This document shows positions 39,921 to 54,595 of a DNA stretch of 64,000 nt, one piece after another. Source of the DNA: Arthrobacter sp. NEB 688 (lineage in GTDB: Bacteria > Actinomycetota > Actinomycetes > Actinomycetales > Dermatophilaceae); contig NZ_CP053707.1 of the NCBI RefSeq assembly GCF_013201035.1, forward strand, positions 1,860,001 through 1,924,000, in the 5' to 3' direction. A program made the position numbers and the translations under genes. The number at the start of each line of letters is the position of its first letter. The stretch's first letter is position 1. The notes under the pieces were generated by a model, which searched no databases, was not told where the DNA came from, and saw nothing but the letters and a program-made list of their open reading frames with translations.

Positions 39921-40834
39921 CAGTGGTCGGCTCCGATCTCGGTGAACTTCTGCTTCGTGGCCTTCGGGGTCGGGCCGTAGCCGCGGCCGAAGTACCGCTC
40001 GAGCCAGGACTGGCCGACCATGAGGATGGTGCAGACGATGAGGTACCAGAGCGTCGCGGCCATGAGGCCGGGCATGATCTTGAAGGCGCGGGAGCCGAAG
40101 AACGTCGCCTGGTAGTAGAGCTCGATCGTGATGTTGGCCGCGATGAAGAGCGAGGTGTCCTTGACCATCGCGATCGTCTCGTTGCCGGTCGGCGGCACGA
40201 TGACGCGCATCGCCTGGGGGAGCACGATGCGGCGCATCGTCCTGCCGGGCGCCATGCCGAGGGCCTGGGCCGCCTCGGCCTGCCCGCGGTCGACCGACAG
40301 GATGCCGGCGCGCGCGATCTCGGCCATGTAGGCGGCCTCCGAGAGGCCGAGGGCGATGCCGCCGATGAGGACCGTGCTCGACCACGCGCTGTAGTCGATC
40401 GTCGCGAAGTGGATGCTGGAGAACGGGATCCCGACGTCGAACTTGTTGAGGTACAGGTAGCCGAACCCGACCGCGAAGAGCGACAGGAGCACGTAGCGGG
40501 GGATCGCGCGGAAGAACCACGTGTAGGCGAAGGCCACGCCGCGCAGGACGGGGTTCTCCGACATCCGCATGATCGCCAGGAGGACACCGAGGAGGACGCC
40601 GATGGCCATCGCGATGACCGTGCCGAGGATGGTGCCCATCCACAGCCCGTTGACCACCGACTTCTGCTGCATGATCTGGAACGTGTAGGCCCAGTCCCAG
40701 CGCTCGTTGGTGACGAACGAGTTGACGAGCATCGCGACGAGGACCCCGATGACGGCGACCGCGACCCAGCGTCCGGGGTGCCGGACCGGCCGGGCGTCGA
40801 TCGCGCCCGGCCGGTCGGCGGTGGTGTCGGTCAT
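39920..40834 (-). CDS. Polar amino-acid ABC transporter permease
   Basis: A 304-residue HisM/GlnP-type permease with the His/Glu/Gln-transporter TM motif ([20 protein letters not shown]) and EAA loop ([20 protein letters not shown]). A single permease gene implies a homodimeric channel. ATG 40834 begins 2 bases after the binding-protein stop. Confidence 0.93.
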   Translation of the reverse strand: MTDTTADRPGAIDARPVRHPGRWVAVAVIGVLVAMLVNSFVTNERWDWAYTFQIMQQKSVVNGLWMGTILGTVIAMAIGVLLGVLLAIMRMSENPVLRGVAFAYTWFFRAIPRYVLLSLFAVGFGYLYLNKFDVGIPFSSIHFATIDYSAWSSTVLIGGIALGLSEAAYMAEIARAGILSVDRGQAEAAQALGMAPGRTMRRIVLPQAMRVIVPPTGNETIAMVKDTSLFIAANITIELYYQATFFGSRAFKIMPGLMAATLWYLIVCTILMVGQSWLERYFGRGYGPTPKATKQKFTEIGADH

Positions 40835-40836
40835 GG

Positions 40837-41757
40837 TCAGCCGACGGAGGGGTTGACCGCGAAGTCGGTGATCGCGCCGCCGTCGGTCTTCCACTTCGTG
40901 AGGATGTCCTTGTAGGTGCCGTCGGCCTCGAGCTGCTTGAGGGCCTCGACGATGGCCGCGCCGAACTCGGTCTGGTCCTTCGGGAGGACGTAGCCGTAGG
41001 GAGCCGAGTCGTACTGCTCGCCGAGGAGCTCGAGCGTGCCACCGGTCGCGTCGACCGCGGCGATGGCCGGGGGCAGGTCGACGAGCATGGCGTCGGCCTT
41101 GCCGGACTGCACCATCGCGGTGACCTTCGCCTGGTCGCCGTCGACGAGGGCGTTGATGGCGGGCTTGCCGGCGTCGGTGCATGCCTTGTCGCGGGCCGGC
41201 AGGTCGGTGTCGGCCTGGACGGTGCCCTTCTGGACGGCGACGTTGAGGCCGCACGCGTTGTCCGGGTCGACCTTCTTCGGGTTGCCCTTCTGGGTGACCC
41301 ACTGCGTGCCGGCGCTGAAGTAGCTGACCATCGTCGCCTGCTGCTCGCGCTCGGCGTTGACCGTGAAGCTGGAGACGCCGACGTCGTACTTGCCGCTCTG
41401 CACGCCGAGGATGATCGAGTCGAAGGCCGAGGGCTGCCACTCGGTCTTGACGCCGAACTTCGCCATGACCGCGTCGAAGAGGTCGACGTCCATCCCGATG
41501 ACCGTCTGGCCGTCGGAGTCGAGGTACTCGTTCGGCTGGTAGGTGGCGTCGGTGCCGATGACGACCTTGCCCGCGCTCTTGATCTTCTCGGGGAGCTTGG
41601 CGGCCAGCGCCGGGTCGACGCTGGGGGCCGGCGCCGAGGAGCCCGCCGGGGCCGACGTGGTGCTGCCGCCCGTCGAGAGCGAGTCGGAGCCACAGGCCGA
41701 GAGGGCGAGGGCGGTCGTGGCGAGAGCGGCGACGGCGATCGCACGGGTGCGGAGCAT
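40837..41757 (-). CDS. Amino-acid ABC transporter substrate-binding lipoprotein
   Basis: A 306-residue family 3 solute-binding protein: signal with lipobox LALSAC (Cys about residue 22), Ser/Pro-rich linker, then [20 protein letters not shown] and [16 protein letters not shown] typical of binding proteins for glutamate, glutamine or related residues. ATG 41757 has AAAGGA 6 bases upstream. First gene of a unit running through the permease, ATPase and sodX. Confidence 0.93.
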   Translation of the reverse strand: MLRTRAIAVAALATTALALSACGSDSLSTGGSTTSAPAGSSAPAPSVDPALAAKLPEKIKSAGKVVIGTDATYQPNEYLDSDGQTVIGMDVDLFDAVMAKFGVKTEWQPSAFDSIILGVQSGKYDVGVSSFTVNAEREQQATMVSYFSAGTQWVTQKGNPKKVDPDNACGLNVAVQKGTVQADTDLPARDKACTDAGKPAINALVDGDQAKVTAMVQSGKADAMLVDLPPAIAAVDATGGTLELLGEQYDSAPYGYVLPKDQTEFGAAIVEALKQLEADGTYKDILTKWKTDGGAITDFAVNPSVG

Positions 41758-42072
41758 GCTGGTCCTTTCACGGGTGCCTGACCCCGTGTGGGGGCCCGGC
41801 CGAGAGGGTGTGCAGGTGATCCTGCCACCGGAGCGTGCGACGTGCGTCACGCCCGGGTAACTATCCGGGCGTGTCCGGGACCCCGCACCGCGACGTGCGT
41901 CACACGCCGAACCCTCGGCCGCAGGAGGCCGCTGTGCCATGATGAGTGCCCTCCGGCGGACACCCCCGCCGTGCGCGACCCCCGCAGACGCACCCATCCC
42001 TGCGGGCCGCAGCACCCCTCTCCCGCACGCTGTCCGCTCGCGTGCGTCCCGCCTCCCTCCCGAGGAGCCATC
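41758..42072. other. 315-base divergent intergenic region with palindrome and repeated GACGTGCGTC sites
   Basis: No gene is seen. It holds an inverted repeat CACGCCCGG/CCGGGCGTG (41849-41857, 41866-41874) around the AT-rich loop GTAACTAT, which contains a possible -10 for the minus-strand transporter. GCGACGTGCGTCAC occurs twice, at 41838-41851 and 41891-41904 (53 apart). Its core GACGTGCGTC is a palindrome around TG. These are candidate operator sites for the transporter and/or malic enzyme. Confidence 0.5.
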
Positions 42073-43263
<1,191 letters not shown>

Positions 43264-43287
43264 GCGACCGCGGCCGGCCCGCCGCGC

Positions 43288-46696
<3,409 letters not shown>

Positions 46697-46706
46697 GGTC
46701 GGCTCC

Positions 46707-47675
46707 ATGCTCGCCGCCTTCGCGAAGTCCCAGTCCGCCGACGACCCGCTGAGCGGCCTCGAGGTGGGGGAGCGCCCCGACCCGCAGGCACCGGAGGGCT
46801 GGACGACGGTCCGCCTGCGCACGGCCGCCCTCAACCACCACGACGTCTGGTCGCTGCGCGGCGTGGGCCTGCCCGCCGACCGGCTCCCGATGGTCCTCGG
46901 CTGCGACGGCGCCGGCGTGACCGAGGACGGCGACGAGGTGCTCGTCCACGCCGTCGTCGCCTCGCCGGGCTGGAGCGGCGACGAGACCCTCGACCCCCGC
47001 CGCAGCCTGCTCTCCGAGGTCCACGACGGCACCCTCGCCGAGGTCGTCGCCGTCCCCACGCGCAACCTCGTCGCCAAGCCCGAGGACCTCTCGTGGGAGC
47101 ACGCCGCGTGCCTGCCGACCGCGTGGCTCACGGCCTACCGGATGCTGTTCACCAACGCCGCGGTGCAGCCCGGCGCGACGGTGCTCGTCCAGGGCGCCGC
47201 GGGCGGCGTCGCCACCGCGCTCGTCCAGCTCGGCTCCGCGGCCGGGCTGCGGATGTGGGTCACCTCGCGCGACGCCGAGAAGGGGGAGCAGGCCGTCTGG
47301 CTCGGGGCCGACAAGGCCTTCGAGAGCGGTGCCCGGCTGCCCGAGCGGGTCGACGCGGTCATGGAGACGGTCGGCGCCGCCACCTGGTCGCACAGCATCA
47401 ACAGCCTGCGCCCCGGCGGCACCGTCGTCATCTCGGGGGCGACCTCCGGCGACGCCCCCTCGAAGGCGGAGCTGACCAAGATCTTCTTCAAGCAGCTGCG
47501 CGTCGTCGGCTCGACGATGGGCACCCGCGACGAGCTGGAGCGTCTCGCCCGCTTCGTGGTCGACTCCGGCATCGAGCCGCTCGTCGACTCGGTCATGCCC
47601 CTCGCCGACGCCCGCGACGGCTTCGCCCGGATGGTCGAGGGGCGCGTCGCCGGCAAGGTCGTCTTCACCGTCTGA
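46707..47675 (+). CDS. Zinc-free MDR family quinone oxidoreductase-like dehydrogenase
   Basis: A 322-residue medium-chain dehydrogenase/reductase: GroES-like start, ALNHHDVWSLRGVG, then Rossmann motif VLVQGAAGGVATALVQLG. Typical structural zinc Cys residues are absent, which favours the quinone oxidoreductase branch over true alcohol dehydrogenases. The substrate is unknown. ATG 46707 is chosen from the leaderless -10. Confidence 0.88.
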   Translation: MLAAFAKSQSADDPLSGLEVGERPDPQAPEGWTTVRLRTAALNHHDVWSLRGVGLPADRLPMVLGCDGAGVTEDGDEVLVHAVVASPGWSGDETLDPRRSLLSEVHDGTLAEVVAVPTRNLVAKPEDLSWEHAACLPTAWLTAYRMLFTNAAVQPGATVLVQGAAGGVATALVQLGSAAGLRMWVTSRDAEKGEQAVWLGADKAFESGARLPERVDAVMETVGAATWSHSINSLRPGGTVVISGATSGDAPSKAELTKIFFKQLRVVGSTMGTRDELERLARFVVDSGIEPLVDSVMPLADARDGFARMVEGRVAGKVVFTV

Positions 47676-47731
47676 GGCGCCGCCTGCCGGACCCGAGCAC
47701 CCGCGTCGTCACCGTGGTGACGCGGTGCGGT

Positions 47732-48418
47732 TCAGCCGATCTGGAGCCACTCGGTCCACCCGTTGTGCAGGACGAGCCAGGCGATGAGCCCGTAGCCGGC
47801 CTGCCCGGGGTGGTGCGGCACGCCGGACGCGGCGAGGTCGGTGCGCCACTGGTCGTGCCCGAGCAGCGGGGCGTAGCAGTCGACGAAGGGCACGCCGCGT
47901 CGGCCGCAGACGTCGGCCTGCGCGTCGACGAGGACCTCGAGCCGGGAGTTCAGCTCCTCGTCGTCGGTCGGCGGCGGGCTGACGACGAACGTGCCGACCC
48001 CCGCGGAGGCGGCGTCGTCGAGGAGGTTGGCGAGGTTGAGCCGGTGCCGCGCGAGCGAGACGCCGGCCAGGATGTCGTCGGTGCCGAGCGAGAGCACGAG
48101 CCGACGCTCGGACCGCCCGCGCCAGCGCCGCGGCACCTCGCCGGCCCAGCGCTCGAGCAGGTCGCCGGAGGTGTCGTCGCGCACCCCGAGGTTGTAGGCG
48201 CTCACCGTGAGGTCCGGGTGCTGGGTGCGCCCGACGACGCGGGTCACCCAGCCCTGGCCCTTGGGGTCGCCGACACCCGCGACGAGCGAGGAGCCGAGGA
48301 AGACGAGCGCGAGGTCGCGCGGGCCGTCGGGGACGACCACCGCCTCCGCGCTCGGGCGGAACTCGATGGGGGCCTGGCCCCCGGGGCCGCCCTGCTCGTC
48401 CGGCATGTGCTCGCTCAC
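47732..48418 (-). CDS. SGNH/GDSL-type hydrolase
   Basis: A 228-residue esterase-like protein. Block I is FLGSSLVAGVGDPKGQGW (GSS in place of GDS), the Gly and Asn blocks are less obvious (AYNLGVRDDTSGD, LSLGTDD), and the terminal catalytic pair may be GVPHHPGQAGYG. GTG 48418 overlaps the DUF6104 stop; an ATG four codons later is possible. No signal peptide, so cytosolic. Substrate unknown. Confidence 0.82.
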   Translation of the reverse strand: MSEHMPDEQGGPGGQAPIEFRPSAEAVVVPDGPRDLALVFLGSSLVAGVGDPKGQGWVTRVVGRTQHPDLTVSAYNLGVRDDTSGDLLERWAGEVPRRWRGRSERRLVLSLGTDDILAGVSLARHRLNLANLLDDAASAGVGTFVVSPPPTDDEELNSRLEVLVDAQADVCGRRGVPFVDCYAPLLGHDQWRTDLAASGVPHHPGQAGYGLIAWLVLHNGWTEWLQIG

Positions 48419-48591
48419 TCGTCCTCGTCGTCCAGTCGGGCCAGCCAGGTGGCCAGCCTCTCCACGGGCACCTCGAAGTCGGGGTTGAGGTCGACGAACG
48501 TCCTCAGCTGCTCCGCCAGCCAGTCGAGGGTGACCTCCTCGTCCCCCCGCCGCGCCTGGAGCTCCTCGATGCCGCGGTCGGTGAAGTACAC
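48415..48591 (-). CDS. DUF6104 small protein
   Basis: A 58-residue protein starting MYFTDRGIEELQARRGDEEV and ending RLATWLARLDDEDE, matching the small DUF6104 family found next to kgd in actinobacteria. GTG 48591 lies 7 bases after TAGGGT (48604-48599), so it is leaderless. It overlaps the SGNH gene by 4 bases. Acidic, one compact helical domain; function unknown. Confidence 0.85.
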   Translation of the reverse strand: MYFTDRGIEELQARRGDEEVTLDWLAEQLRTFVDLNPDFEVPVERLATWLARLDDEDE

Positions 48592-48618
48592 GTCCTCGAC
48601 CCTACCGGCGGCGCCGCG

Positions 48619-51600
48619 TCACCGGTCGAAGGCGCGGGCGACGAGGTCGGCCTGCTCCGCCTGGTGCTGCTTCGTCGAGCCCGCCGCCGGGGACGCCGAC
48701 CGCGGGCGGGACACGACCCGCAGCGGGCGGTGCTCGCCGTGGGCGGCGAGCTCCTCGGGCAGGTTGAGCGCGAGGAAGGGCCACGCGCCCATGTTCTGCG
48801 GCTCGTCCTGGACGACGACGACCTCGGCGTCCGGATACTGCGCGAGGGCCTGGGTCAGCTCGGCGCCGGGGAGCGGGTAGTACTGCTCCATCCGCAGGAT
48901 CGCGGTCGAGGTGTCGCCGCGCTTGGTGCGCTCGGCCTCGAGGTCGTAGACGACCTTGCCCGCCGCGAGGAGGACGCGGGTGACCGAGCCCTCGGTCGCG
49001 CCCGGACGGTCGGGGAGGATCGGGCGGAAGCCGCCGGTCGTGAAGTCCTCGGCCGCGCTGGCCGCCGCCTTGAGCCGGAGCATCGACTTCGGGGTGAAGA
49101 CGATGAGGGGCTTGCGCGGGCGGGCGTACGCCTGGCGGCGCAGCAGGTGGAAGTACGACGCGGGGGTCGAGGGGTAGCTGACCGTCATGTTGCCCTCGGC
49201 GCACATCGTGAGGAAGCGCTCGATGCGGCCGGAGGAGTGGTCCGGGCCCTGGCCCTCGTAGCCGTGGGGGAGGAGGAGGACGACCGAGGAGCGCTGGCCC
49301 CACTTCTGCTCCGAGCTGCTGATGAACTCGTCGACGATCGTCTGCGCGCCGTTGAAGAAGTCGCCGAACTGCGCCTCCCAGAGGACGAGCGCGTCGGGCC
49401 GCTCGACGGAGTAGCCGTACTCGAAGCCCATCGCCGCGAACTCCGACAGGAGGCTGTCGTAGACCCAGAACTTCGCCTGGCCCTGGCCGAGGTAGAGCAG
49501 CGGCGTCCACTCGGACGCGTTCTCCTTGTCGATGAGCACGGCGTGCCGGCTGACGAAGGTCCCGCGGCGGCTGTCCTGCCCGGCGAGCCGGACCGGCGTG
49601 CCCTCGATGAGGAGCGAGCCGAAGGCCAGCAGCTCGGCGGTGCCCCAGTCGACCCCGCCGTCGCGGGTGCTCTGGGTGCGCTTGTCGAGCATCTGGCGCA
49701 GCTTCGGGTGCACGGTGAAGCCGTCCGGCGGCGTGGCGAAGGAGTCGCCGATGCGGTGCAGCAGCTCGGTGCTGATCGCGGTCTCGGTCGCCGAGTGGGT
49801 CGTCCGGTCCGCGAACGGCGCCTGGGCCGCCGGGGGCTCCAGGCCCGAGCCGGCGTCCGCCTTGCGGCCGTCGCGGGCGTCCTTCTCGGCGGACTTCAGC
49901 GCCGCCTTGGTCTCGACGAAGACCCGCTCCAGCTGCTGCTGGTAGTCGCGCAGCGCGGCCTCGGCGTCCTCGACGGTGATGTCGCCGCGGCCGATGAGCG
50001 CCTCGGTGTAGAGCTTGCGGACGCTGCGCTTGGCCTCGATGAGGTTGTACATGAGCGGCTGCGTCATCGAGGGGTCGTCGCCCTCGTTGTGGCCACGGCG
50101 GCGGTAGCACACCATGTCGACGACGACGTCCTTGTGGAACTCCTTGCGGAACTCGTAGGCGAGCTCGGCGACGCGCACGCACGCCTCCGGGTCGTCGCCG
50201 TTGACGTGGAAGATCGGGGCCTGGATCATCCGCGCGACGTCGGTCGAGTACGTCGAGGAGCGCGAGCTGCTCGGCGAGGTCGTGAAGCCGACCTGGTTGT
50301 TGATGACGACGTGCACGGTGCCGCCGGTGCGGTAGCCGCGCAGCTGGCTGAGGTTGAGCGTCTCGGCGACGACGCCCTGGCCGGCGAAGGCCGCGTCGCC
50401 GTGCATGAGGACGGGCAGGACGGTGAAGTCCTCGCCGGCGAGGTCGAGGCGGTCCTGCTTGGCCCGGACGATGCCCTCGAGGACGGGGTTGACGGCCTCG
50501 AGGTGGCTCGGGTTGGCCGCGAGGTAGACCTTCGTCGTCGCGCCGGACTCGGCGGTGAACTCGCCCTCGGTGCCGAGGTGGTACTTGACGTCGCCGGAGC
50601 CCTGGACCGAGCGCGGGTCCTGCTTGCCCTCGAACTCGCGGAAGATCTGCCCGTAGGACTTGCCGGCGATGTTGGCCAGCACGTTGAGGCGCCCGCGGTG
50701 CGGCATCCCGATGCAGACCTCGTCGAGCTCGTCCTCGGCGGCCATCGACAGGACGCGGTCGAGCAGGGCGATGACGGACTCGCCGCCCTCGAGCGAGAAG
50801 CGCTTCTGCCCGACGAACTTCGTCTGGAGGAAGGTCTCGAAGGCCTCCGCCGCGTTGAGGCGACGCAGGATGCGCAGCTGCTCCTCGCGGGTGGTCTTCG
50901 CGTAGCCGACCTCGACCTTGTCCTGGATCCAGCGGCGCTGCTCCGGGTCCTGGATGTGCATGTACTCGACGCCGATGGTGCGGCAGTAGGAGTCGCGCAG
51001 GACGCCGAGGATCTTGCGCAGCTTGAGGAACGGCTGGCCGCCGAAGCCACCGGTCGCGAAGTCGCGCTCGAGGTCCCACAGCGTCAGGCCGTGGTTGGTG
51101 ATGTCGAGGTCGGGGTGGCGACGCTGCTTGTACTCCAGCGGGTCGGTGTCGGCCATGAGGTGGCCGCGCACGCGGTAGGCGTGGATGAGCTCCTGGACGC
51201 GGGCGACCTTGTTGATGTCGTCGTCGTGGGCGGCGGAGACGTCGCGCACCCAGCGGACCGGCTCGTAGGGGATGCGCAGGCTCTCGAAGATCTCGTCGTA
51301 GAAGCCCTGCTCGCCGAGGAGCAGCGCGTTGACGATGCGCAGGAAGTCACCGGACTGCGCGCCCTGGATGATGCGGTGGTCGTAGGTGCTCGTGAGGGTG
51401 AGGATCTTGCTCACGGCGTTGCGGTTGAGCGTCTCGGCGCTCGCGCCCTGCCACTCGGCGGGGTAGTCCATCGCGCCGACGCCGATGATCGTGCCCTGGC
51501 CCTGCATGAGGCGCGGCACCGAGTGCACCGTGCCGATGGTGCCGGGGTTGGTCAGCGAGATCGAGGTGCCCTGGAAGTCCTCGACCGTGAGCTTGCCGCC

Positions 51601-52440
51601 GCGGGCCTTCTTGACGACGTCCTCGTAGGCGGTCCAGAAGTGCGCGAAGTCCATCGTCTCGGCGGCCTTGATCGACGGCACGAGGAGCTGGCGGGTGCCG
51701 TCGGGCTTGGCGATGTCGATCGCGAGGCCGAGGTTGACGTGGGCCGGCGTGATGAGGACCGGCTTGCCCTTCTCGTCGTGGCCGAAGCCGTTGTTCATCT
51801 CGGGCATGACCCCGAGCGCCTTGACGAGCGCGTAGCCGATGAGGTGGGTGAAGCTCACCTTGCCGCCGCGGCTGCGGGCGAGGTGGTTGTTGATGACGAT
51901 GCGGTTGTCGACGAGCAGCTTGGCCGGCACGGCGCGCACCGACGTGGCCGTCGGGACCTCGAGCGAGGCCTCCATGTTCGTGACGACCCGGGCGCTCGCG
52001 CCGCGGATCGGCTGCTGCGCCGACTCGGTGAGGGGGCCGGTCTGCTTGGGGGCCTGGGGCTCGCGCGGCATCGGCGCGGTCTTCGGCTCGGCCGGCTTCT
52101 CGTCGGCGGGCTCGGCCTTCGCGGGGGCGGCGGCCGGCGTGGCCGGTGCCTCCTTCGCGGCGGGCTTCGCGGCCGGCTGCTGGGCCGTGGGGGCCGGGCT
52201 CTTCGGCGCGGCGGCCTTCTCCCGCGGCGCGGCCGCGGGGGCACCGTTGCCGGCGGGGGCGGACCCGCCGTTGGCGTTGCCGCGGGCGGCGTCACCGGGC
52301 TGGTAGTCGGCGAAGAAGCCCCACCACGCCTTGTCGACGCTGTTCTTGTCCCGGCGGTACTGCTCGTACAGCTCGTCGACCAGCCACTCGTTGGGTCCGA
52401 AGGCGGTCAGGGGGTCGCTGGACGGGGACTGCTCGGCCAC
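48619..52440 (-). CDS. kgd: Multifunctional 2-oxoglutarate decarboxylase / dehydrogenase E1-E2 (Kgd)
   Basis: A 1273-residue fusion typical of actinobacteria. An N-terminal motif ([15 protein letters not shown]) is followed by an Ala/Pro-rich linker (about 50-145), an E2-like acyltransferase domain with [15 protein letters not shown] (about 355-370), then the thiamine-diphosphate E1 domain ([12 protein letters not shown], then the [14 protein letters not shown] region). It converts 2-oxoglutarate to succinyl-CoA, succinic semialdehyde or 2-hydroxy-3-oxoadipate. No lipoyl domain is present, as known for this class. GTG 52440; TAGGCT at 52500-52495 is the likely -10. Confidence 0.95.
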   Translation of the reverse strand: MAEQSPSSDPLTAFGPNEWLVDELYEQYRRDKNSVDKAWWGFFADYQPGDAARGNANGGSAPAGNGAPAAAPREKAAAPKSPAPTAQQPAAKPAAKEAPATPAAAPAKAEPADEKPAEPKTAPMPREPQAPKQTGPLTESAQQPIRGASARVVTNMEASLEVPTATSVRAVPAKLLVDNRIVINNHLARSRGGKVSFTHLIGYALVKALGVMPEMNNGFGHDEKGKPVLITPAHVNLGLAIDIAKPDGTRQLLVPSIKAAETMDFAHFWTAYEDVVKKARGGKLTVEDFQGTSISLTNPGTIGTVHSVPRLMQGQGTIIGVGAMDYPAEWQGASAETLNRNAVSKILTLTSTYDHRIIQGAQSGDFLRIVNALLLGEQGFYDEIFESLRIPYEPVRWVRDVSAAHDDDINKVARVQELIHAYRVRGHLMADTDPLEYKQRRHPDLDITNHGLTLWDLERDFATGGFGGQPFLKLRKILGVLRDSYCRTIGVEYMHIQDPEQRRWIQDKVEVGYAKTTREEQLRILRRLNAAEAFETFLQTKFVGQKRFSLEGGESVIALLDRVLSMAAEDELDEVCIGMPHRGRLNVLANIAGKSYGQIFREFEGKQDPRSVQGSGDVKYHLGTEGEFTAESGATTKVYLAANPSHLEAVNPVLEGIVRAKQDRLDLAGEDFTVLPVLMHGDAAFAGQGVVAETLNLSQLRGYRTGGTVHVVINNQVGFTTSPSSSRSSTYSTDVARMIQAPIFHVNGDDPEACVRVAELAYEFRKEFHKDVVVDMVCYRRRGHNEGDDPSMTQPLMYNLIEAKRSVRKLYTEALIGRGDITVEDAEAALRDYQQQLERVFVETKAALKSAEKDARDGRKADAGSGLEPPAAQAPFADRTTHSATETAISTELLHRIGDSFATPPDGFTVHPKLRQMLDKRTQSTRDGGVDWGTAELLAFGSLLIEGTPVRLAGQDSRRGTFVSRHAVLIDKENASEWTPLLYLGQGQAKFWVYDSLLSEFAAMGFEYGYSVERPDALVLWEAQFGDFFNGAQTIVDEFISSSEQKWGQRSSVVLLLPHGYEGQGPDHSSGRIERFLTMCAEGNMTVSYPSTPASYFHLLRRQAYARPRKPLIVFTPKSMLRLKAAASAAEDFTTGGFRPILPDRPGATEGSVTRVLLAAGKVVYDLEAERTKRGDTSTAILRMEQYYPLPGAELTQALAQYPDAEVVVVQDEPQNMGAWPFLALNLPEELAAHGEHRPLRVVSRPRSASPAAGSTKQHQAEQADLVARAFDR

Positions 52441-52494
52441 GGGCTATGCGCCTCTTTCTGGGCTGGTCACGTGTCGGTCGCGGGTGTTCCACCC

Positions 52495-52500
52495 AGCCTA
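52495..52500 (-). promoter_or_regulatory. -10 element of kgd
   Basis: CGTAATAGGCT on the minus strand contains TAGGCT (52500-52495), about 55 bases before GTG 52440. No convincing -35. Confidence 0.4.
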
Positions 52501-52549
52501 TTACGTGGGTGTTGTGCCCGTGTCGCCGCACGCCGAGCGGTCCCGAACG

Positions 52550-52587
52550 CGCGGTGACCGGTGGGGATCGCCCCACCGGTCACCGCG
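52550..52587. terminator. Terminator between the ABC-2 exporter genes and kgd
   Basis: A perfect 17-bp stem CGCGGTGACCGGTGGGG (52550-52566) / CCCCACCGGTCACCGCG (52571-52587), loop ATCG, downstream of the permease gene on the minus strand. Confidence 0.85.
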
Positions 52588-52616
52588 TCACGCCACCCGC
52601 TCCGGCGGGTGCGGCC

Positions 52617-53419
52617 TCACGTGATGTCGGCCCGCGTCGTGCGCGCGACGCCGAAGCCGGCGAGGAGGACGGCGTAGGCGACGAGGGTCAGCGCGCCGCC
52701 CCACCACTCCAGCGGCTGCGCGGCGTTCGGGTTCTGCTGCGTCACGCCGCTGACGATCGCGTTGGTCGCCGACTGCGGCAGGAACATCACCACGTGCTCT
52801 CGGCCCCACTCCCAGAAGGTGAGGGCGAAGGTGCCGAGCGGCTCGACGACCCAGACGACGCCGACGGAGATGAGCAGCGCGGCGACCTGGTTCGGGATGA
52901 GGATGCCGATGCCCAGGCCGATGAGCGCCCACAGGCCGAGGACGAGGAGGCTGAGGGCCAGCGTCCGGACGACCTCGGTGCTGGGGAAGGCGTCGGCGCC
53001 CCGGGAGGTGAGGACGATCGCCCCGGCCACCACCGAGCCGACGAGCGAGACGACGCCGTACAGGGCGCCGATGACGAACAGGGCGGCGACCTTGGCCCCC
53101 ATCGCGCGGGTGCGCACCGGCGTGCTGAGGAAGGTCCCGGTGATCGTCTTGTGCCGGTACTCGGCGCCGATCTGGAAGATGCCGATGACGAGCATGAGGG
53201 TCAGGCCCATCGTCAGGCCACCCGTGTAGACGCTGTTCGCGATCTGCGTCGGGTCGCCCGTGGGCTGCCCCGCCGCGACGGCCTCGGGGTCGGGCGCGAT
53301 CGTGTAGACGAACCCGAAGATGACGGCGAAGGCGGCGGCCGACACGAGCATCGCGATGCCCATGCCCCACCACAGGCGGGTCGTGAAGAACTTGCGCAGC
53401 TCGCTGCGGACGGCGGGGA

Positions 53420-53423
<4 letters not shown>
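52617..53423 (-). CDS. ABC-2 type transporter permease
   Basis: A 268-residue protein with six predicted helices: RLWWGMGIAMLVSAAAFAVI first, then the GAEYRHKTITGTFLSTPVRT cytosolic loop typical of ABC-2 permeases, ending in a C-terminal helix near YAVLLAGFGVA. It pairs with the adjacent ATPase as a two-component exporter of unknown substrate. GTG 53423 overlaps the ATPase stop (GTGA). Confidence 0.9.
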
Positions 53424-54427
<1,004 letters not shown>

Positions 54428-54551
54428 GGTGTCCTCCGCGTGCTCATGCCGACGATCCTTCCAGCCTGCCGCAGGGGGAGGGTCAACCCCTCGGTGGACC
54501 CGGTGCTCCGCCCGCGGGATGAGCGCCGGACGGAACCCGCCGTGTGGCCCG

Positions 54552-54557
54552 TACGCT
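54552..54557 (+). promoter_or_regulatory. -10 element of the CNNM operon
   Basis: GTACGCTG contains TACGCT, 8 bases before ATG 54566 of the 9-codon leader frame. Confidence 0.45.
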
Positions 54558-54565
54558 GTGGAGGC

Positions 54566-54595
54566 ATGCACCCCCCTAGTCCTCGTTCCCGATGA
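54566..54595 (+). CDS. Leader frame (9 codons) of the CNNM/CorC operon
   Basis: ATG 54566, 8 bases after TACGCT, opens a frame encoding MHPPSPRSR that stops at TGA 54593-54595, overlapping the ATG of the CNNM gene by ATGA. Four of its nine codons (CCT, AGT, CCT, CGT) end in T, which is rare in this genome, and it contains Pro-Pro. The main gene has no Shine-Dalgarno of its own, so its translation probably depends on this leader. Regulation by leader translation, as known for Pro-rich Mg-transport leaders in enterobacteria, is a hypothesis. Confidence 0.5.
   Translation: MHPPSPRSR

Noticed and set aside
47698-47730. Imperfect hairpin between the oxidoreductase and SGNH genes as a terminator
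   Set aside because: Two short alternative stems (6-7 bp) compete and no T-tract follows; too weak to list.
48664-52557. 1297-codon open frame antisense to kgd
   Set aside because: Composition is Leu/Val/Gly/Arg/Asp mirror of the kgd codons, without domains; kgd itself has complete E1 and E2 motifs.
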